From: Deinococcus radiotolerans | Lineage (GTDB): Bacteria; Deinococcota; Deinococci; Deinococcales; Deinococcaceae | Assembly: GCF_014647435.1 (NCBI RefSeq) | Contig: NZ_BMPE01000016.1 | Span: 1-64,000, forward strand | Direction: 5' to 3' | DNA: 64,000 nt | Shown here: one piece after another, positions 9,940-24,407 of the stretch | Layout: each line of letters opens with the position of its first letter | How positions within the stretch are numbered: the first letter of the stretch is position 1 | Program-made: the position numbers and the translations under genes | Notes under the pieces: generated by a model | What the model was told of the DNA's origin: nothing | What the model saw: only the letters and a program-made list of their open reading frames with translations | Databases searched by the model: none

Positions 9940-10707
9940 ATGACGGACGTGCCTCTGAAGGTCACCACGCTGAATGTGAACGGGCTGCGCAGCGCGCTGC
10001 GCAAGGGCCTGCGCGACTGGGCGGCGCGCGAGCAGCCGGACGTGCTGCTCCTTCAGGAAGTCCGCGCTGATCCGATGCCGGACGCCCTGGCGGACCTGGG
10101 GTACGCGGGGGCGTGGTTCCCGGCGCAGAAGGCCGGGTACAGCGGCGTGGCCGTCCTGTCCCGTCAGCCCGTGACGGACGTGCGTGTGGGCATGCCGCAC
10201 GCAGAGATGGACGCCGAGGGCCGCGTGCTGAGCGCCGTCGTGGGTGGCGTGCGGTTCGTGAGCGTGTACCTGCCGAGTGGCAGCAGCGGCCCTGAACGGC
10301 AGGGCTTCAAGGACCGCGTGCTGGGCGACTTTCAGGACTGGACGGCCACGCTGCTGGCCGAGGGCCTCCCGGTGGTGATCGGCGGGGATTACAACATCGC
10401 GCACCAGCAGGTGGACCTGAAGAACTGGCGCTCGAATCAGAAGAACAGCGGCTTTCTCCCGCACGAGCGCGAGTGGATGACGGCGCACCTCGCCTGCGGC
10501 CTGACCGACACGCACCGCGCCTGCCTGGGGGAGGCAGCGGAATACACATGGTGGAGTAACCGTGGGGGCGCCTACGCGAACAACGTCGGCTGGCGCATTG
10601 ACTACCTGCTCGCGTCGGGCGTGGCCGTGCAGGGCGTGAGCGTGGACCGGGACGCGCGGCTGAGTGATCACGCGCCCCTGAGCGGCCTGATCCACAGGGA
10701 AGCGTAA
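9940..10707 (+). CDS. xth: Exonuclease III family AP endonuclease
   Basis: Base-excision repair enzyme that cleaves the backbone at abasic sites and has 3'-5' exonuclease activity on duplex DNA. 255 residues, single EEP domain. Visible active-site motifs are LNVNGLRSA, LLQEVR (metal-binding Glu), YSGVAVLSR, GGDYNIAH with the Asp/Asn pair, NNVGWRIDYLL and the C-terminal LSDHAPL (catalytic His). Start: ATG 9940, or the adjacent GTG at 9937; TAGGGT lies 5-8 nt upstream. Single-gene transcript. Confidence 0.95.
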   Translation: MTDVPLKVTTLNVNGLRSALRKGLRDWAAREQPDVLLLQEVRADPMPDALADLGYAGAWFPAQKAGYSGVAVLSRQPVTDVRVGMPHAEMDAEGRVLSAVVGGVRFVSVYLPSGSSGPERQGFKDRVLGDFQDWTATLLAEGLPVVIGGDYNIAHQQVDLKNWRSNQKNSGFLPHEREWMTAHLACGLTDTHRACLGEAAEYTWWSNRGGAYANNVGWRIDYLLASGVAVQGVSVDRDARLSDHAPLSGLIHREA

Positions 10708-10740
10708 AGTTCGCGTCAGATGAGCCTGGAAGGTGCGTGA

Positions 10741-10952
10741 TATGCTGAGCGGGCTGCCGGGTTCAGGACAGCGCCCCCGTCCTCTCACCGTTCAGCGGCT
10801 GCTGACTGACGCTGGACGGAGGGCGCAACCCGAGGATAGCGAACACCTGCTGCCCGTGGGCGGGTCGCGCGCACGCCAGCGCCACAAGCCTGAGAAGCGC
10901 GTCTCACACGAGTTAACCCCCACGGGCGCGTCCTGAGTGACCAGGAACGTAC
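10741..10952 (+). promoter_or_regulatory. Promoter region and about 200-nt untranslated leader of rnr
   Basis: A -10-like TATGCT lies at 10741-10746. If used, it leaves an unusually long 5' leader of about 200 nt before the RNase R start in a genome where leaders are mostly absent. The leader contains several GC-rich complementary segments. It could serve autoregulation by the nuclease, but no specific element was recognised. Confidence 0.4.
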
Positions 10953-15161
<4,209 letters not shown>

Positions 15162-15173
15162 GTGAGTGGCGTG

Positions 15174-15213
15174 GGCGGGCTGGTCTTCCTGTGAAGATCA
15201 GCCCGCCTCCTTT
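15174..15213 (+). terminator. Terminator of rnr
   Basis: GGCGGGCTGGTCTTC, loop CTGT, GAAGATCAGCCCGCC, then TCCTTTAT. 15-bp stem with one mismatch. Confidence 0.88.
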
Positions 15214-15325
15214 ATGGCTTTCTCATGCCCACGCGCCCGCGCTGCGTGGGGCTCTGCGGCTGTGCCGTTGCGGGGTCGCCTTAACGGATGGCCAGGAGAA
15301 CTGCCCGCGACGGTGTGGGTAAGGA

Positions 15326-15344
15326 GGGGAACCCTTAGGGTTCC
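15326..15344. promoter_or_regulatory. Palindrome upstream of treZ
   Basis: GGAACCC-TTA-GGGTTCC at 15328-15344, lying about 30 bp before the candidate treZ -10 box (TACGCT 15373-15378). A possible regulator site or small hairpin; the rest of 15214-15372 shows nothing recognisable. Confidence 0.4.
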
Positions 15345-15425
15345 TTTCATCGGACGCAGCGCCCGGGGCGACTACGCTGGTCAGGACTGCCGTGCCTGTG
15401 GGCGCGGCCTGGAAAGGGAGGATGC

Positions 15426-17255
15426 ATGACCAGTTCGGAACAGCCCGGGAATTCCCGTCAGCGCTCCCGCCTGGGGGCGCAGTTGCTGCCGGGTGGGCAG
15501 GAAACGCGTTTCCGGGCCTGGAGTACCCGCGCGCAGCAGATGTGCGTGTGTGTCAATGGAGAAGTGTTCAAGATGGAACCCCAGCCGGGCGGATATTTCG
15601 AGGCGGTGCTGCCGTTCGGAGCGGGCGCCCGCTACCGCTTCGAACTGGACGGCCAGACGCTGCCCGACCCGTACGCGCGCTTCATGCCGCACGGGGTGCA
15701 CGGGGACGCGGAGGTCGTGAATTTCACGGACTTCACGTGGCAGCACCCGGACTGGACGGGCCGTCCGCTGGCGGAGTGCGTGTTCTACGAGCTGCACGTG
15801 GGGACGTTCACGCCCGAGGGCACGTACCGCGCGGCGATGGAGCGCCTGCCCCAGCTGGTGGAGCTGGGCGTCACGGCGATCCAGATGATGCCGGTCGCGG
15901 CGTTCCCGGGTGAGCGCGGCTGGGGGTACGACGGGGTGGCGATGTTCGCGCCGTTCGCGCCGTACGGCCGCCCGGAGGACCTGATGGCGTTCGTGGACGC
16001 CGCGCACAGCCTGGGCCTGTCCGTGTTCCTGGACGTCGTGTACAACCACTTCGGGCCGGACGGGAATTACCTAACGAGCTACAGTCCGTCGTACTTCACG
16101 GACCGCTTCCACACGGCGTGGGGACAGGGCCTCGATTACGCCGAGCCGCACATGCGCCGCTATATCACGGGCAACGCGCGCATGTGGCTCCAGGACTACC
16201 GCTTTGACGGCCTGCGCCTGGACGCGACCGCCAGCATGCAGGACGACAGCGAGGAGCACATCCTGCGTGAACTGGCGCGCGAGACGCACGCGCTGGGCAG
16301 CGGGCACATCCTGCTGGCCGAGGATCACCGCAACCTCCCGGAACTGGTCACGGAGACCGGCCTGGACGGCATCTGGGTGGATGACTTCCACCACGAGGTG
16401 CGCGTGACCCTGACCGAGGAGCAGGAGGGGTACTACGGCGGCTTCCGGGGCGGCGCGCGGGAACTGGCGCAGGTGATCAACCGGGGCTGGAAGTACGAGG
16501 GGCAGTTCTGGAACGTGACCGGCGAGGAACACAACCGCGGCAAGCCCGCCACGGATCTCGAAGCGCCAAGTTTCGTGTACTGCATCCAGAATCATGATCA
16601 GGTGGGGAACCGCGCGCTGGGCGACCGCCTGCATCATTTCGAGTCGGTGACGCTGGCCGAGTACCGGGGCGCCAGCACCCTGCTGCTGTCGCTGCCCATG
16701 ACGCCGCTGCTGTTCCAGGGGCAGGAGTGGGCGGCCAGCACGCCCTTCCCGTTCTTCAGTGACCATGCGGGCGAGCTGGGGCAGATGGTCACGGAGGGCC
16801 GGCAGCGGGAATTCGCCTACTTCTCGGGTTTCAGCACGCTGAACGTACCCGACCCGCAGGCGGCGGGCACCTTCGAGAGCGCCAGGCTGAACTGGGCCGA
16901 GCGCGAGCAGGGTGAGCACGGCCGGACGCTGGCGCTGTACCGCCACCTGCTGCGCCTGCGCCGGGAGGATCCGGTGCTGCGCGAGCGGTCGCGCCGCTTC
17001 CTCCGCGCGGGCGCCGTGGACTCGGGGGCCGGGGAGGCGCTGTGGGTCCGCTGGGAGACGCCGCAGGGCGTACGTACCCTGCTGTGGAACCTGACGCACA
17101 CGCCGCTGACGCCGGCCCTGCTGGCGCTGCCGTTCCCGCTGCCGCCGCAGGTGCTGATGCACTCGGAAGGTGAGCTGAACGCGCCCAGCCCGCTGGACGA
17201 CCTGACCCTGCGCCCCGGTGAGGCGGCGCTGCTGGCCGGGCCGGTGGAGGCGTGA
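15426..17255 (+). CDS. treZ: Malto-oligosyltrehalose trehalohydrolase
   Basis: GH13 enzyme that releases trehalose from maltooligosyl-trehalose, the second step of the TreY-TreZ pathway from glycogen or maltodextrin. 609 residues. An N-terminal CBM48-like beta domain ([18 protein letters not shown]...) precedes the catalytic barrel: [37 protein letters not shown], catalytic Asp in FDGLRLDAT, acid Glu in HILLAEDH, and [21 protein letters not shown] Shine-Dalgarno precedes the ATG. treZ and treY overlap by 4 bp (GTGA). Trehalose is a desiccation and osmotic-stress protectant. Confidence 0.96.
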   Translation: MTSSEQPGNSRQRSRLGAQLLPGGQETRFRAWSTRAQQMCVCVNGEVFKMEPQPGGYFEAVLPFGAGARYRFELDGQTLPDPYARFMPHGVHGDAEVVNFTDFTWQHPDWTGRPLAECVFYELHVGTFTPEGTYRAAMERLPQLVELGVTAIQMMPVAAFPGERGWGYDGVAMFAPFAPYGRPEDLMAFVDAAHSLGLSVFLDVVYNHFGPDGNYLTSYSPSYFTDRFHTAWGQGLDYAEPHMRRYITGNARMWLQDYRFDGLRLDATASMQDDSEEHILRELARETHALGSGHILLAEDHRNLPELVTETGLDGIWVDDFHHEVRVTLTEEQEGYYGGFRGGARELAQVINRGWKYEGQFWNVTGEEHNRGKPATDLEAPSFVYCIQNHDQVGNRALGDRLHHFESVTLAEYRGASTLLLSLPMTPLLFQGQEWAASTPFPFFSDHAGELGQMVTEGRQREFAYFSGFSTLNVPDPQAAGTFESARLNWAEREQGEHGRTLALYRHLLRLRREDPVLRERSRRFLRAGAVDSGAGEALWVRWETPQGVRTLLWNLTHTPLTPALLALPFPLPPQVLMHSEGELNAPSPLDDLTLRPGEAALLAGPVEA

Positions 17256-20080
17256 GCGGCGCCCCTCCGGCTGGCCCTCAGACGCACCTGCCGGGCGCCA
17301 CGTACCGCCTCCAGCTGCACCGGGACTTCGATTTCGCCGCGGCGCGGCGGGCGCTGCCGTACCTGGCGCGGCTGGGCGTGACCGACGTCTACCTCTCCCC
17401 CATCTGGACGAGCACGCCAGGCAGCACGCACGGGTACGACGTGACGGATCACGCGCAGGTGAATCCGGAACTGGGCGGCCTGAGCGGCCTGAAACGGCTA
17501 TCCACTCGGGCGCGGGAACTGGGGCTGGGACTCATCGTGGATTTCGTGCCGAACCACATGGGCATCCAGGGCGGGCACAACCCGTACTGGGAGGACGTCC
17601 TCCAGCACGGGCAGGCCAGCCGCTACGCGCATTTCTTTGACATCTCGTGGCATCCGCTCAAGCGGGCGCTGGACGGCAAGGTGCTGCTGCCCGTGCTGGG
17701 CGACCAGTACGGCCGGGTGCTGGAGCGCGGCGAGCTGCGCCTGGAGCGCGTGGGCGGCGCCTTCACGCTGCGCTACTGGGAGCGGCAGCTGCCGCTGTCC
17801 CCGCGCAGCGTGGCGCAGCTGCTGGTCTGGACGGCGGCCTCGCTGCCCGCCGGGACCGACACGGTCACGCAGGGCGAACTGGCCAGCATCCGCCGGTCGG
17901 TGGACACGCTGCCGCGCAGCACCTCCGCCGACCTGACCGACACGGACCGCGTGATCCGCGCGCAGGAGGTGCAGGTCATGACCCGCCGCCTGAGCGCGCT
18001 GCTGGAGGACTCGGGGCCCGTTCGCGCGGCGCTGGACGCCACGCTGGACGCCGTGAACGCCGACCCCGTCCGCCTGGACGCCGTGATCGGCGAGCAGAAC
18101 TACCGCCTGGCGTTCTGGAAGGTCGCGGCCGAGGAGATCAACTACCGGCGATTTTTCGACATCAACGACCTCGCGGCGCTGCGCATGGAAGACCCCCGGG
18201 TGTTCCAGTGGGCGCACGCGACGCTGTTCGACCTGCTGCGCCAGGGGCTGGTGCAGGGCGTGCGGCTGGATCACACGGACGGGCTGTTCGACCCGGCCGG
18301 GTACTTCCAGGCCCTTCAGGAGGGCGCGGCGCAGGCGCTGGGCCGCGACCTGGGCGGCGGGCTGCCCCTGTACGTGGTGGCCGAGAAGATTCTGGAGCCC
18401 GGTGAGACGCTGCCCGAGGCGTGGGCGATTCACGGCACGACCGGCTACGACTTCCTGGCGCAGCTGAACGGCGTGTTCGTGGACCGCACGAACGAGGAGG
18501 AACTAAGCGCCGTGTACCGCCGCTTCACCGGGGACCGCCGCTCGTACGGGGAGCACCTGTACCGCGGCAAGCAACTGATCCAGCGGGTCAGCCTGCCCGG
18601 CGAGGTGAACGTCCTGGCCGAGCATCTGGAGCGCCTGGCGGAATCGGACCTGAACGCGCGGGACTTCACGCTGAGCACCATGCGCGCCGCGATCCGCGAG
18701 GTGATCGCGACCTTCCCCGTGTACCGCACGTACGTCCGGGAGGACGGCGCGCGCGAGCCGGGTGACGACGCGAAGATCGCGCGCGCCGTGCGGGACGCCA
18801 AGGCCCATAACCGCGAGGACGGCCTGCCGGTGGACCCCAGCGCCTTTGACTACCTGCACGCGGTGCTGACCCTGAACGCGCCGGACGCGGCGACAAGAGC
18901 GGCGTACGCGGAGTTCGCCCTGAAGTTCCAGCAGCTGACCGGGCCGGTCACGGCGAAGGGCGCGGAGGACACGGCCTTCTACCGGTACGCGCGGCTGCTG
19001 ACCCTGAACGAGGTGGGTGGTGATCCGGCGCTGTTCGGCACGCCGCTGGCGACCTTCCACGCGGCCACACAGGCGCGCGCCTCGCGCTGGCCGCGCGCGA
19101 TGCTGGCGGGCAGCACGCACGACACCAAGCGCGGCGAGGATACCCGCGCGCGCATCAGCGTGCTGTCCGAACTGCCGCAGGCGTGGTCAGCGTACCTGAG
19201 CCGCTGGTCCCCCATGATCCGCAGCCTGGAAACAGAGACGGATCTGGGCCGCGCGCCCACCCCCCTGGACGCGTACGTGCTGCTGCAGAACGCGCTGGGC
19301 GCGTACCCGCTGAGCGGGAAGCTGGACGGTTTCGCGGACCGCCTGAGCGCGTACATGCTCAAGGCGGCCCGGGAGGCGAAACTGCGGACCAGCTGGGCGG
19401 CCCCGGACGAGGAGTACGAGGCGGCGCTGGAGACCTTGGTGCGTGGCCTGCTGTCCAACGGGGACTTCCTGACGTCCCTGGGGGAACTGCACGCGCGGAT
19501 CAGTCCGCACGGCGCGCAGAGTGGCCTGAGTGCCGCGCTGGTCCGCCTGACCGCGCCCGGCGTGCCGGACACGTACCAGGGCAGCGAGAGCTGGAATCAG
19601 AGCCTCGTGGACCCCGACAACCGCCGGCCCGTGGAGTACGCGGCGCTGAACCGGACGCTGGGCCGCCTGGAACGTGGCGAGGGCAGCCTGGCCCTGGCCC
19701 GGCGGCTGCTGGACTCCTTCGAGGACGGCAGCGTGAAGGTCCTGGTGACCCGCGCGGCCCTGGCGGCCCGCGCCGCGCACCCGGAGCTGCTCAGGGAAGG
19801 AACGTACCAGCCGCTGGACGGGGGGCGCCACGTGCTGGCCTTCGCGCGGCAGCGCGGCCACGAGCGGCTGGTGACGGTCGCGCCGCGCCTCACGTTCACC
19901 CTCACCCGGGAGCGCACGCCCTGGGCGACGGGTGAGGTGTGGGGCACGCGGCAGGTGACGCTGCCCGCCGGGACGTACACGAACCTCCTGACCGGGGAGC
20001 GGCTGCGCGCGCGGGGTAGCAGGACGCCGCTGGCGAAGGTGCTGGAGGACTTCCCGCTGGCGCTCCTGCGCCGCGACTAG
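17252..20080 (+). CDS. treY: Malto-oligosyltrehalose synthase
   Basis: GH13 intramolecular transglucosylase that converts the reducing-end glucose of maltodextrin to an alpha,alpha-1,1 linkage, substrate for TreZ. 942 residues, long as usual for TreY. Motifs: [37 protein letters not shown] at the start, [10 protein letters not shown], the catalytic region [23 protein letters not shown], and [11 protein letters not shown]; the C-terminal part contains [11 protein letters not shown] start overlaps the treZ stop by 4 bp, giving strict co-translation. Confidence 0.96.
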   Translation: MSGAPPAGPQTHLPGATYRLQLHRDFDFAAARRALPYLARLGVTDVYLSPIWTSTPGSTHGYDVTDHAQVNPELGGLSGLKRLSTRARELGLGLIVDFVPNHMGIQGGHNPYWEDVLQHGQASRYAHFFDISWHPLKRALDGKVLLPVLGDQYGRVLERGELRLERVGGAFTLRYWERQLPLSPRSVAQLLVWTAASLPAGTDTVTQGELASIRRSVDTLPRSTSADLTDTDRVIRAQEVQVMTRRLSALLEDSGPVRAALDATLDAVNADPVRLDAVIGEQNYRLAFWKVAAEEINYRRFFDINDLAALRMEDPRVFQWAHATLFDLLRQGLVQGVRLDHTDGLFDPAGYFQALQEGAAQALGRDLGGGLPLYVVAEKILEPGETLPEAWAIHGTTGYDFLAQLNGVFVDRTNEEELSAVYRRFTGDRRSYGEHLYRGKQLIQRVSLPGEVNVLAEHLERLAESDLNARDFTLSTMRAAIREVIATFPVYRTYVREDGAREPGDDAKIARAVRDAKAHNREDGLPVDPSAFDYLHAVLTLNAPDAATRAAYAEFALKFQQLTGPVTAKGAEDTAFYRYARLLTLNEVGGDPALFGTPLATFHAATQARASRWPRAMLAGSTHDTKRGEDTRARISVLSELPQAWSAYLSRWSPMIRSLETETDLGRAPTPLDAYVLLQNALGAYPLSGKLDGFADRLSAYMLKAAREAKLRTSWAAPDEEYEAALETLVRGLLSNGDFLTSLGELHARISPHGAQSGLSAALVRLTAPGVPDTYQGSESWNQSLVDPDNRRPVEYAALNRTLGRLERGEGSLALARRLLDSFEDGSVKVLVTRAALAARAAHPELLREGTYQPLDGGRHVLAFARQRGHERLVTVAPRLTFTLTRERTPWATGEVWGTRQVTLPAGTYTNLLTGERLRARGSRTPLAKVLEDFPLALLRRD

Positions 20081-20104
20081 GCGGCGGGGCCTGCCCCAGC
20101 CGCC
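20080..20104 (+). terminator. Hairpin after treY
   Basis: GGCGGCGGGGC and GCCCC-A-GCCGCC form a GC-rich stem immediately at the treY stop. No T tract. Confidence 0.55.
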
Positions 20105-20179
20105 CCCGCCGCGCCGGGGTGAACGCGCCTTCACCACCTGCGGGAACTTCCGCGCGCCGCACCCCGTACTCTGGGGTGT

Positions 20180-20863
20180 ATGCAGACCTACCCCACCACT
20201 GCCCGTTCGGCTGATGTCGTGCGGACGTTCATGGCCCGCACCTATTCCTGGATGGCGGCGGGCCTCGCGCTGACCGCCGGGGTCGCCTACCTGACCTCCA
20301 CCAATGACGCCCTGATGCTGCAGGTGATGCAGCTGCGCCTCCCGCTGATCCTGGCGCAGCTGGCGCTGGTGTTCGTCCTGAGCCTGTTCGCGCAGCGCCT
20401 GAACAGCGCCGTGGCGGGCGCGCTGTTCATCGCGTACGCCGCGCTGACCGGCCTGACCTTCTCCGCGCTGCTGCTGGTGTACTCGCAGAGTGCGGTGACG
20501 GCCGCGTTTGTCTCCACGGCAGGCACCTTCGCGCTGATGAGCGTGGCGGGCTTCGTGATCAAGCGGGACCTGAGCGCCATGGGCCGCTTCTTCATGTTCG
20601 CCCTGATCGGCCTGTTCGTCGCGATGATCGTGAACCTGTTCATCGCCAGCGGCCCGCTCACGCTCATCATCAGCGTGGTGGGCGTGCTGCTTTTCGCGGG
20701 CCTGACTGCCTACGACACGCAGATGCTGCGCAACCTCGCGCTGAGTGGCGTGCAGGGGGAGATGGCCGAGCGGGCCGCCATCAACGGCGCGCTGGCGCTG
20801 TACCTGGACTTCGTGAACATGTTCCTGTTCATCCTGCGCCTGTTCGGTGGCAGCCGCGACTGA
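20180..20863 (+). CDS. Bax inhibitor-1 / YccA family membrane protein
   Basis: 227 residues with seven hydrophobic segments, the hallmark of the BI-1 (TMBIM) family; bacterial members act as pH-gated calcium leak channels or FtsH modulators. Typical segments are [53 protein letters not shown] with the conserved Asp-Thr-Gln, and [21 protein letters not shown] at the C-terminus. TACTCT (20167-20172) is 7 nt before the ATG, so leaderless. Followed by a strong terminator. Confidence 0.92.
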   Translation: MQTYPTTARSADVVRTFMARTYSWMAAGLALTAGVAYLTSTNDALMLQVMQLRLPLILAQLALVFVLSLFAQRLNSAVAGALFIAYAALTGLTFSALLLVYSQSAVTAAFVSTAGTFALMSVAGFVIKRDLSAMGRFFMFALIGLFVAMIVNLFIASGPLTLIISVVGVLLFAGLTAYDTQMLRNLALSGVQGEMAERAAINGALALYLDFVNMFLFILRLFGGSRD

Positions 20864-20880
20864 ACGCCCTTTGAGGACAG

Positions 20881-20911
20881 CGCCCCGACCGGAGCTCCGG
20901 TCGGGGCGTTT
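20881..20911 (+). terminator. Perfect-palindrome terminator
   Basis: CGCCCCGACCGGAG and its exact complement with no spacer, followed by TTT. Lies between the convergent BI-1 gene and the DUF3298-like gene. Confidence 0.88.
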
Positions 20912-20925
20912 CCTGCCCTGCAGGT

Positions 20926-22005
20926 CTACTTCACGTACAGCGTCCTGACGTACGCGCTGGACAGGTTGGCGTCCCCGCGCAGCGCGGCGTACGGCAGGGT
21001 GACAGTTTCGGCGCAGGCCGCCACGACGTGCGGCAGGCCGGACGGGGTGAGGTTCAGGCCCTGCGCACTCAGGTGCGCCGTGAAGTCCAGCGTCGTCTCG
21101 CGCAGCACGGTCAGGCATTCGGCGTCCACGGCGCCCCTGGCGGCGTTCAGGTACAGCGTATTCTGCCGCGCGGCGCTGAGTTTTGGGAACAGCGTGGTCA
21201 GCGGCACCGCGCGGCCCGTGGCGCGGTCCAGGATGACACCCTGCGTCCAGTTGTCGGGGTGCGCGCCGCCGCAGTAGTAGTCCACGTCCTCGCGCAGGCT
21301 GAGGAGGCGCGCGTTCAGCAGCGTGACCTGCACGTTCGCGTTGTACCCCTCCTGCGGGTCGCGCTGGGCGTCCTCGGGCAGCGTGGCGCGGCAGTCCAGG
21401 GCGTCCGCGGCGTGCCGCAGCTGCCGGTCCTGCAAGGCGGCGTTCAGGGCGGCGCTGGCGCCGGGCACGCGCGGGTAGCGCACGCCGGACAACGGCTCGC
21501 GGACGCTGCGGCCGTCTGCGGCCGTCACCCAGGGCCGGTTCAGTTTCAGGAACGTCAGGGGGTGGTCGCGCCGCAGGACGCTCAGGCCCGGCGACAGCGG
21601 CAGCCGAAGGGGCAGGCGCGTGGCGTCCAGTGGGGTCAGGACCACCTCCTGCGGGCCCTGCGCGCCGGGCGCCTGCCAGGTGCCCTTCAGGCTGGTCCCG
21701 GAGGGCATCAGGGTAAAGCAGCCGGTCACGACCGGGTCGCTGCCCAGCGTGCGGCGCACGCTCTCCTGCAACACCAGCTGGTTCCCCGCGTGCCCCGCTT
21801 CGAGCAGCAGGTCCAGGCTGCGGCCCTCGTAGAAGTACAGGGACTCCCCTTTCGGGTCGAGGCTCAGGGCGACGGGCAAAGAACCCAGCGTGCCGCGGTA
21901 CGTGCCGCCGCGCGCCCAGTCCGGCAGGCCCGGCGCGGCGCCGCAGCTGGCCGCCTGTGCGCCCGCGGAGAGAAGCATGCACGCCGCCGTGAGAAACCAC
22001 TTCAT
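20926..22005 (-). CDS. Secreted DUF3298-like protein
   Basis: 359 residues with a signal peptide (MKWFLTAACMLLSAGAQA). The C-terminal half contains DVDYYCGGAHPDNWTQGVILDRATGRAVPLTTLF, a pattern of the DUF3298 (RsiV/PdaC-like) domain, which in characterised relatives binds peptidoglycan or lysozyme. The N-terminal half has TYRGTLGSLPVALSLDPKGESLYFYEG, a beta-barrel-like module. Six or more Cys suggest disulfides. TACGCT (22017-22012) lies 6 nt before the ATG at 22005, so it has its own promoter although the upstream gene ends only 17 bp away. Confidence 0.83.
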   Translation of the reverse strand: MKWFLTAACMLLSAGAQAASCGAAPGLPDWARGGTYRGTLGSLPVALSLDPKGESLYFYEGRSLDLLLEAGHAGNQLVLQESVRRTLGSDPVVTGCFTLMPSGTSLKGTWQAPGAQGPQEVVLTPLDATRLPLRLPLSPGLSVLRRDHPLTFLKLNRPWVTAADGRSVREPLSGVRYPRVPGASAALNAALQDRQLRHAADALDCRATLPEDAQRDPQEGYNANVQVTLLNARLLSLREDVDYYCGGAHPDNWTQGVILDRATGRAVPLTTLFPKLSAARQNTLYLNAARGAVDAECLTVLRETTLDFTAHLSAQGLNLTPSGLPHVVAACAETVTLPYAALRGDANLSSAYVRTLYVK

Positions 22006-22022
22006 GCGCGCAGCGTACACCG

Positions 22023-22784
22023 TCAGCCCTGCGGACCCTCCCACACGCCGTCTCCACGGGCGTCCATGGTGCCGGTGCGCAGCAGCTTCGCCTCGCCGTT
22101 CCCGAAGGGCGTGTGCGTGCAGGCCCAGGTGACGGCCGCCTCGACGTCGTACGCGGCGGCCTGGAAACTCACGTGCCAGTCGCGGCCCGCGCGGGTCAGC
22201 AGCGTCCAGCGGGCACGGGGATCGCCGTCCACCTGATCACTGACCGAGCCGGTATTCACGAGGAGGGTGTCGCCCACGCGGGTCATGCCGGCGCGGTGCG
22301 TGTGCCCGCACAGCACCACCTCCACCCCCAGCGGTTCAAGCGCGCTGCGCAGACTGCGGGGATCGCGGGCGCGGTAGTAGCCTGCGGGGTCCCACACCCA
22401 CAGCAGGCTGTGCCAGGCGCTGTCCGGGGTGCCGTGGCACGCGAGGACCGCGCCGCCCAGCGCGCGCGCCGTCAGGGGCAGCGCCGCCACCCGCGCGAGC
22501 CGGGCGGGGTCGGTGTGGGCCGCCAGCCACGCGCCGTACTGCTGCGACAGCGGCGAGCGCCGCCCGCCGGGCCAGAGTTTCTCCTCGTTGTTGCCCCGGA
22601 CTTCCACGGCGCCTTGCTCGGCCAGCTGCGCCTGGAGGTCCAGCGCGCGGGCGGGGTCGGCGCTGCCCTCGGCCTGATCGCCGAGGTTCACAATCAGGTC
22701 CGGCGCGGCGGCGCGGACTTCCCTGAGCACGGCGCTGAGCGCGAAGGCATTTCCGTGGACGTCACTGATCACCGCGACCCTCAT
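22023..22784 (-). CDS. Metallophosphoesterase (YfcE/Icc-like)
   Basis: 253 residues, calcineurin-like fold with a di-metal site. Motifs in order: ISDVHGNAFAL (D-x-H), NLGDQAEG (GD), VRGNNEE (GN(N/H)E), LACHGTPDS and the C-terminal CGHTHRAGM. Such enzymes hydrolyse phosphodiesters or dinucleotides; substrate not predictable. Start ATG 22784 (or the adjacent GTG); TACGCT lies 5-8 nt upstream. Divergent from the next gene across about 75 bp. Confidence 0.9.
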   Translation of the reverse strand: MRVAVISDVHGNAFALSAVLREVRAAAPDLIVNLGDQAEGSADPARALDLQAQLAEQGAVEVRGNNEEKLWPGGRRSPLSQQYGAWLAAHTDPARLARVAALPLTARALGGAVLACHGTPDSAWHSLLWVWDPAGYYRARDPRSLRSALEPLGVEVVLCGHTHRAGMTRVGDTLLVNTGSVSDQVDGDPRARWTLLTRAGRDWHVSFQAAAYDVEAAVTWACTHTPFGNGEAKLLRTGTMDARGDGVWEGPQG

Positions 22785-22859
22785 CACTGCGCAGCGTACC
22801 GTCCCGCCGGGGTGAGGCGTGTCCGCGACGTTGCGCGGCCCTTCTGACATGATGATCCC

Positions 22860-23495
22860 ATGCGACGACTCGTTCCGCTGGCCTGCGCCCTGCTCCTCGG
22901 TTCCGCGCTGGCGGACACGGCCGAAGGGACTTACGATGTGCGGCGCTACCTGCGGGACGGCCAGGTGGAAACCTCGACGCTGCGCGTGACCGTCAGCGGC
23001 AAGGGCCTGACCTTCGACTGGGACGGCGGCAAAGTCACCGGGCTGGGCCTGCGGGTGGGTGACGCCGTGGCCGTCGCGTACGGGAACCCCGACTGCGGGA
23101 TCGCCCTGTACGAGCAACAAGGCAATGTGTTCAGCGGCGTCTGGACGTACAGTGGCCAGGCCACGGGAACCGAGACGTTCACCTGGGACGGCCTGAAGTC
23201 CGCGCGGGTGGCGGTCAGGGGTCAGAATCCGGACGGCAGCACGTACACCGGGGAACTCCTGCTGCCGCTGGATCAGGGCGCCAGTCTGCCCCGGTGGAAG
23301 ATCGGGACGGAGGTGACGGACGGCGCGGGCCTGCTGGAGGACGGTCTGTTCGCCGTGGCGTTCGGCAGTGAGCGGTGCAACGTGGCCCTGTACAGCGTGA
23401 TCGAACTCACCGGGCAGCTGCTCGGAACGTTCTTCCAGGTCACCGTCACGGACACGCTGCCCGAGCGGGTGGCGGAAATTGCCGTCCGCCGCTGA
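22860..23495 (+). CDS. Secreted hypothetical protein
   Basis: 211 residues beginning MRRLVPLACALLLGSALADTAEG, a signal peptide with likely cleavage after ALA. The mature protein has two similar halves: GLRVGDAVAVAYGNPDCGIALYEQQGNVFSGVW and GLLEDGLFAVAFGSERCNVALYSVIELTGQLLGTF. This suggests an internal duplication of a beta-sheet module found in proteins of the DUF (fibrous/LIC) type. Function unknown. Its stop overlaps the likely start of the next gene. Confidence 0.8.
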   Translation: MRRLVPLACALLLGSALADTAEGTYDVRRYLRDGQVETSTLRVTVSGKGLTFDWDGGKVTGLGLRVGDAVAVAYGNPDCGIALYEQQGNVFSGVWTYSGQATGTETFTWDGLKSARVAVRGQNPDGSTYTGELLLPLDQGASLPRWKIGTEVTDGAGLLEDGLFAVAFGSERCNVALYSVIELTGQLLGTFFQVTVTDTLPERVAEIAVRR

Positions 23496-24021
23496 CCTGG
23501 CCCGCGGCGCGCCGGTCGTGGTGCGCGCCCGCAGGCCCGCCGACCTGAGCACATTGGTGCAAGTGCTGCGGGACGTGCACGGCGCGGTGGGCTACCCGTC
23601 GGTGTGGCCGGACGATCCCGCCGCGTTCGTCGCCGGTCCAGGCGGGGAAACCGCCGAGGCGTGGGTGGCCGAGCGGGCAGGGCAGGTGGTGGGTCAGGTG
23701 CTGCTGGCCCCGCTGCCGGACCCCCACCCGGACTGGGCGGTGAGGGCGGATCTGCCGGCCGGGACGCTGGAGGTCAAGCGGCTGTTCGTCTACCCCGGTG
23801 CGCAGCGGAGTGGCGCGGCGCGCGCCCTGCTGACGCACGTGCTGCGCGAGGTGCAGGCGCGGGATGTGGGGGCGGCACTTCAGGTGAACGAGCACAGCGC
23901 TCCCGCCGTGCGCCTGTACGAACGCGGAGGCTGGCGGTTCCGGACGCGCACGCGGGCCGCCTGGACCGACCCGGACGGCACCCACCCCTGGGTGCGGGTG
24001 TACACCTCGCCGGGCACTTGA
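23479..24021 (+). CDS. GNAT family N-acetyltransferase
   Basis: 180 residues. GNAT features: VVVRARRPADLSTLVQVLRDVH at the N-terminus, EVKRLFVYPGAQRSGAARALLTHVLREVQARD (beta4-alpha3 acetyl-CoA-binding segment with an R/Q-x-x-G-x-A-like loop) and VNEHSAPAVRLYERGGWRFRTR (the end of the fold). Transfers an acetyl group from acetyl-CoA to an amine; substrate unknown. The assigned start is TTG 23479, overlapping the previous gene by 17 bp; GTG at 23518 is an alternative. Confidence 0.85.
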   Translation: MPSAADLARGAPVVVRARRPADLSTLVQVLRDVHGAVGYPSVWPDDPAAFVAGPGGETAEAWVAERAGQVVGQVLLAPLPDPHPDWAVRADLPAGTLEVKRLFVYPGAQRSGAARALLTHVLREVQARDVGAALQVNEHSAPAVRLYERGGWRFRTRTRAAWTDPDGTHPWVRVYTSPGT

Positions 24022-24095
24022 GGCCCTCTTCACAGATCAAGTTCCGTTCACGGCACCCGGCGGTTTCTCGTGCGGGCAGCTGGCACGCTGAAGCC

Positions 24096-24317
24096 ATGCC
24101 GGACAAAGACGACAAGAACAGTGGGCACACCAGCCAGCCGCAGCAGTACGACCGCACCGAGAAGGAAGTGCAGGACATCGCGGACGGGCACGACGCGTCA
24201 CTGAAGAGCGCCAATGACCGCGAGGCCAAGGCGCCGCGCAACACCCACGACGGGCTGAGCGACAAGGAACTTCAGGACCGCGAGGATGCCCGCAACGTTC
24301 CTGCCAGTCACGGCTGA
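24096..24317 (+). CDS. Small highly charged hydrophilic protein, 73 aa
   Basis: Begins MPDKDDKNSGHTSQPQQYDR and is dominated by Asp, Glu, Lys, His, Asn and Gln, with no hydrophobic core, no Cys and no Trp. It is likely disordered, reminiscent in composition of stress hydrophilins, though no family is recognised. CACGCT, a variant of the usual -10 box, ends 6 nt before the ATG, and a textbook terminator follows. Those flanking signals support a real gene. Confidence 0.72.
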   Translation: MPDKDDKNSGHTSQPQQYDRTEKEVQDIADGHDASLKSANDREAKAPRNTHDGLSDKELQDREDARNVPASHG

Positions 24318-24343
24318 TCCTCAGCAGCACAACTGAACCCCAG

Positions 24344-24370
24344 GGGAGCCCCGCAGCGGCTCCCTTTTTT
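24344..24370 (+). terminator. Intrinsic terminator
   Basis: GGGAGCC, loop CCGCAGC, GGCTCCC, TTTTTT. Ends the small charged-protein transcript. Confidence 0.95.
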
Positions 24371-24407
24371 CCCGCCTGGCCCCGCAGGTCCGGCGTACCC
24401 TCTGCTG

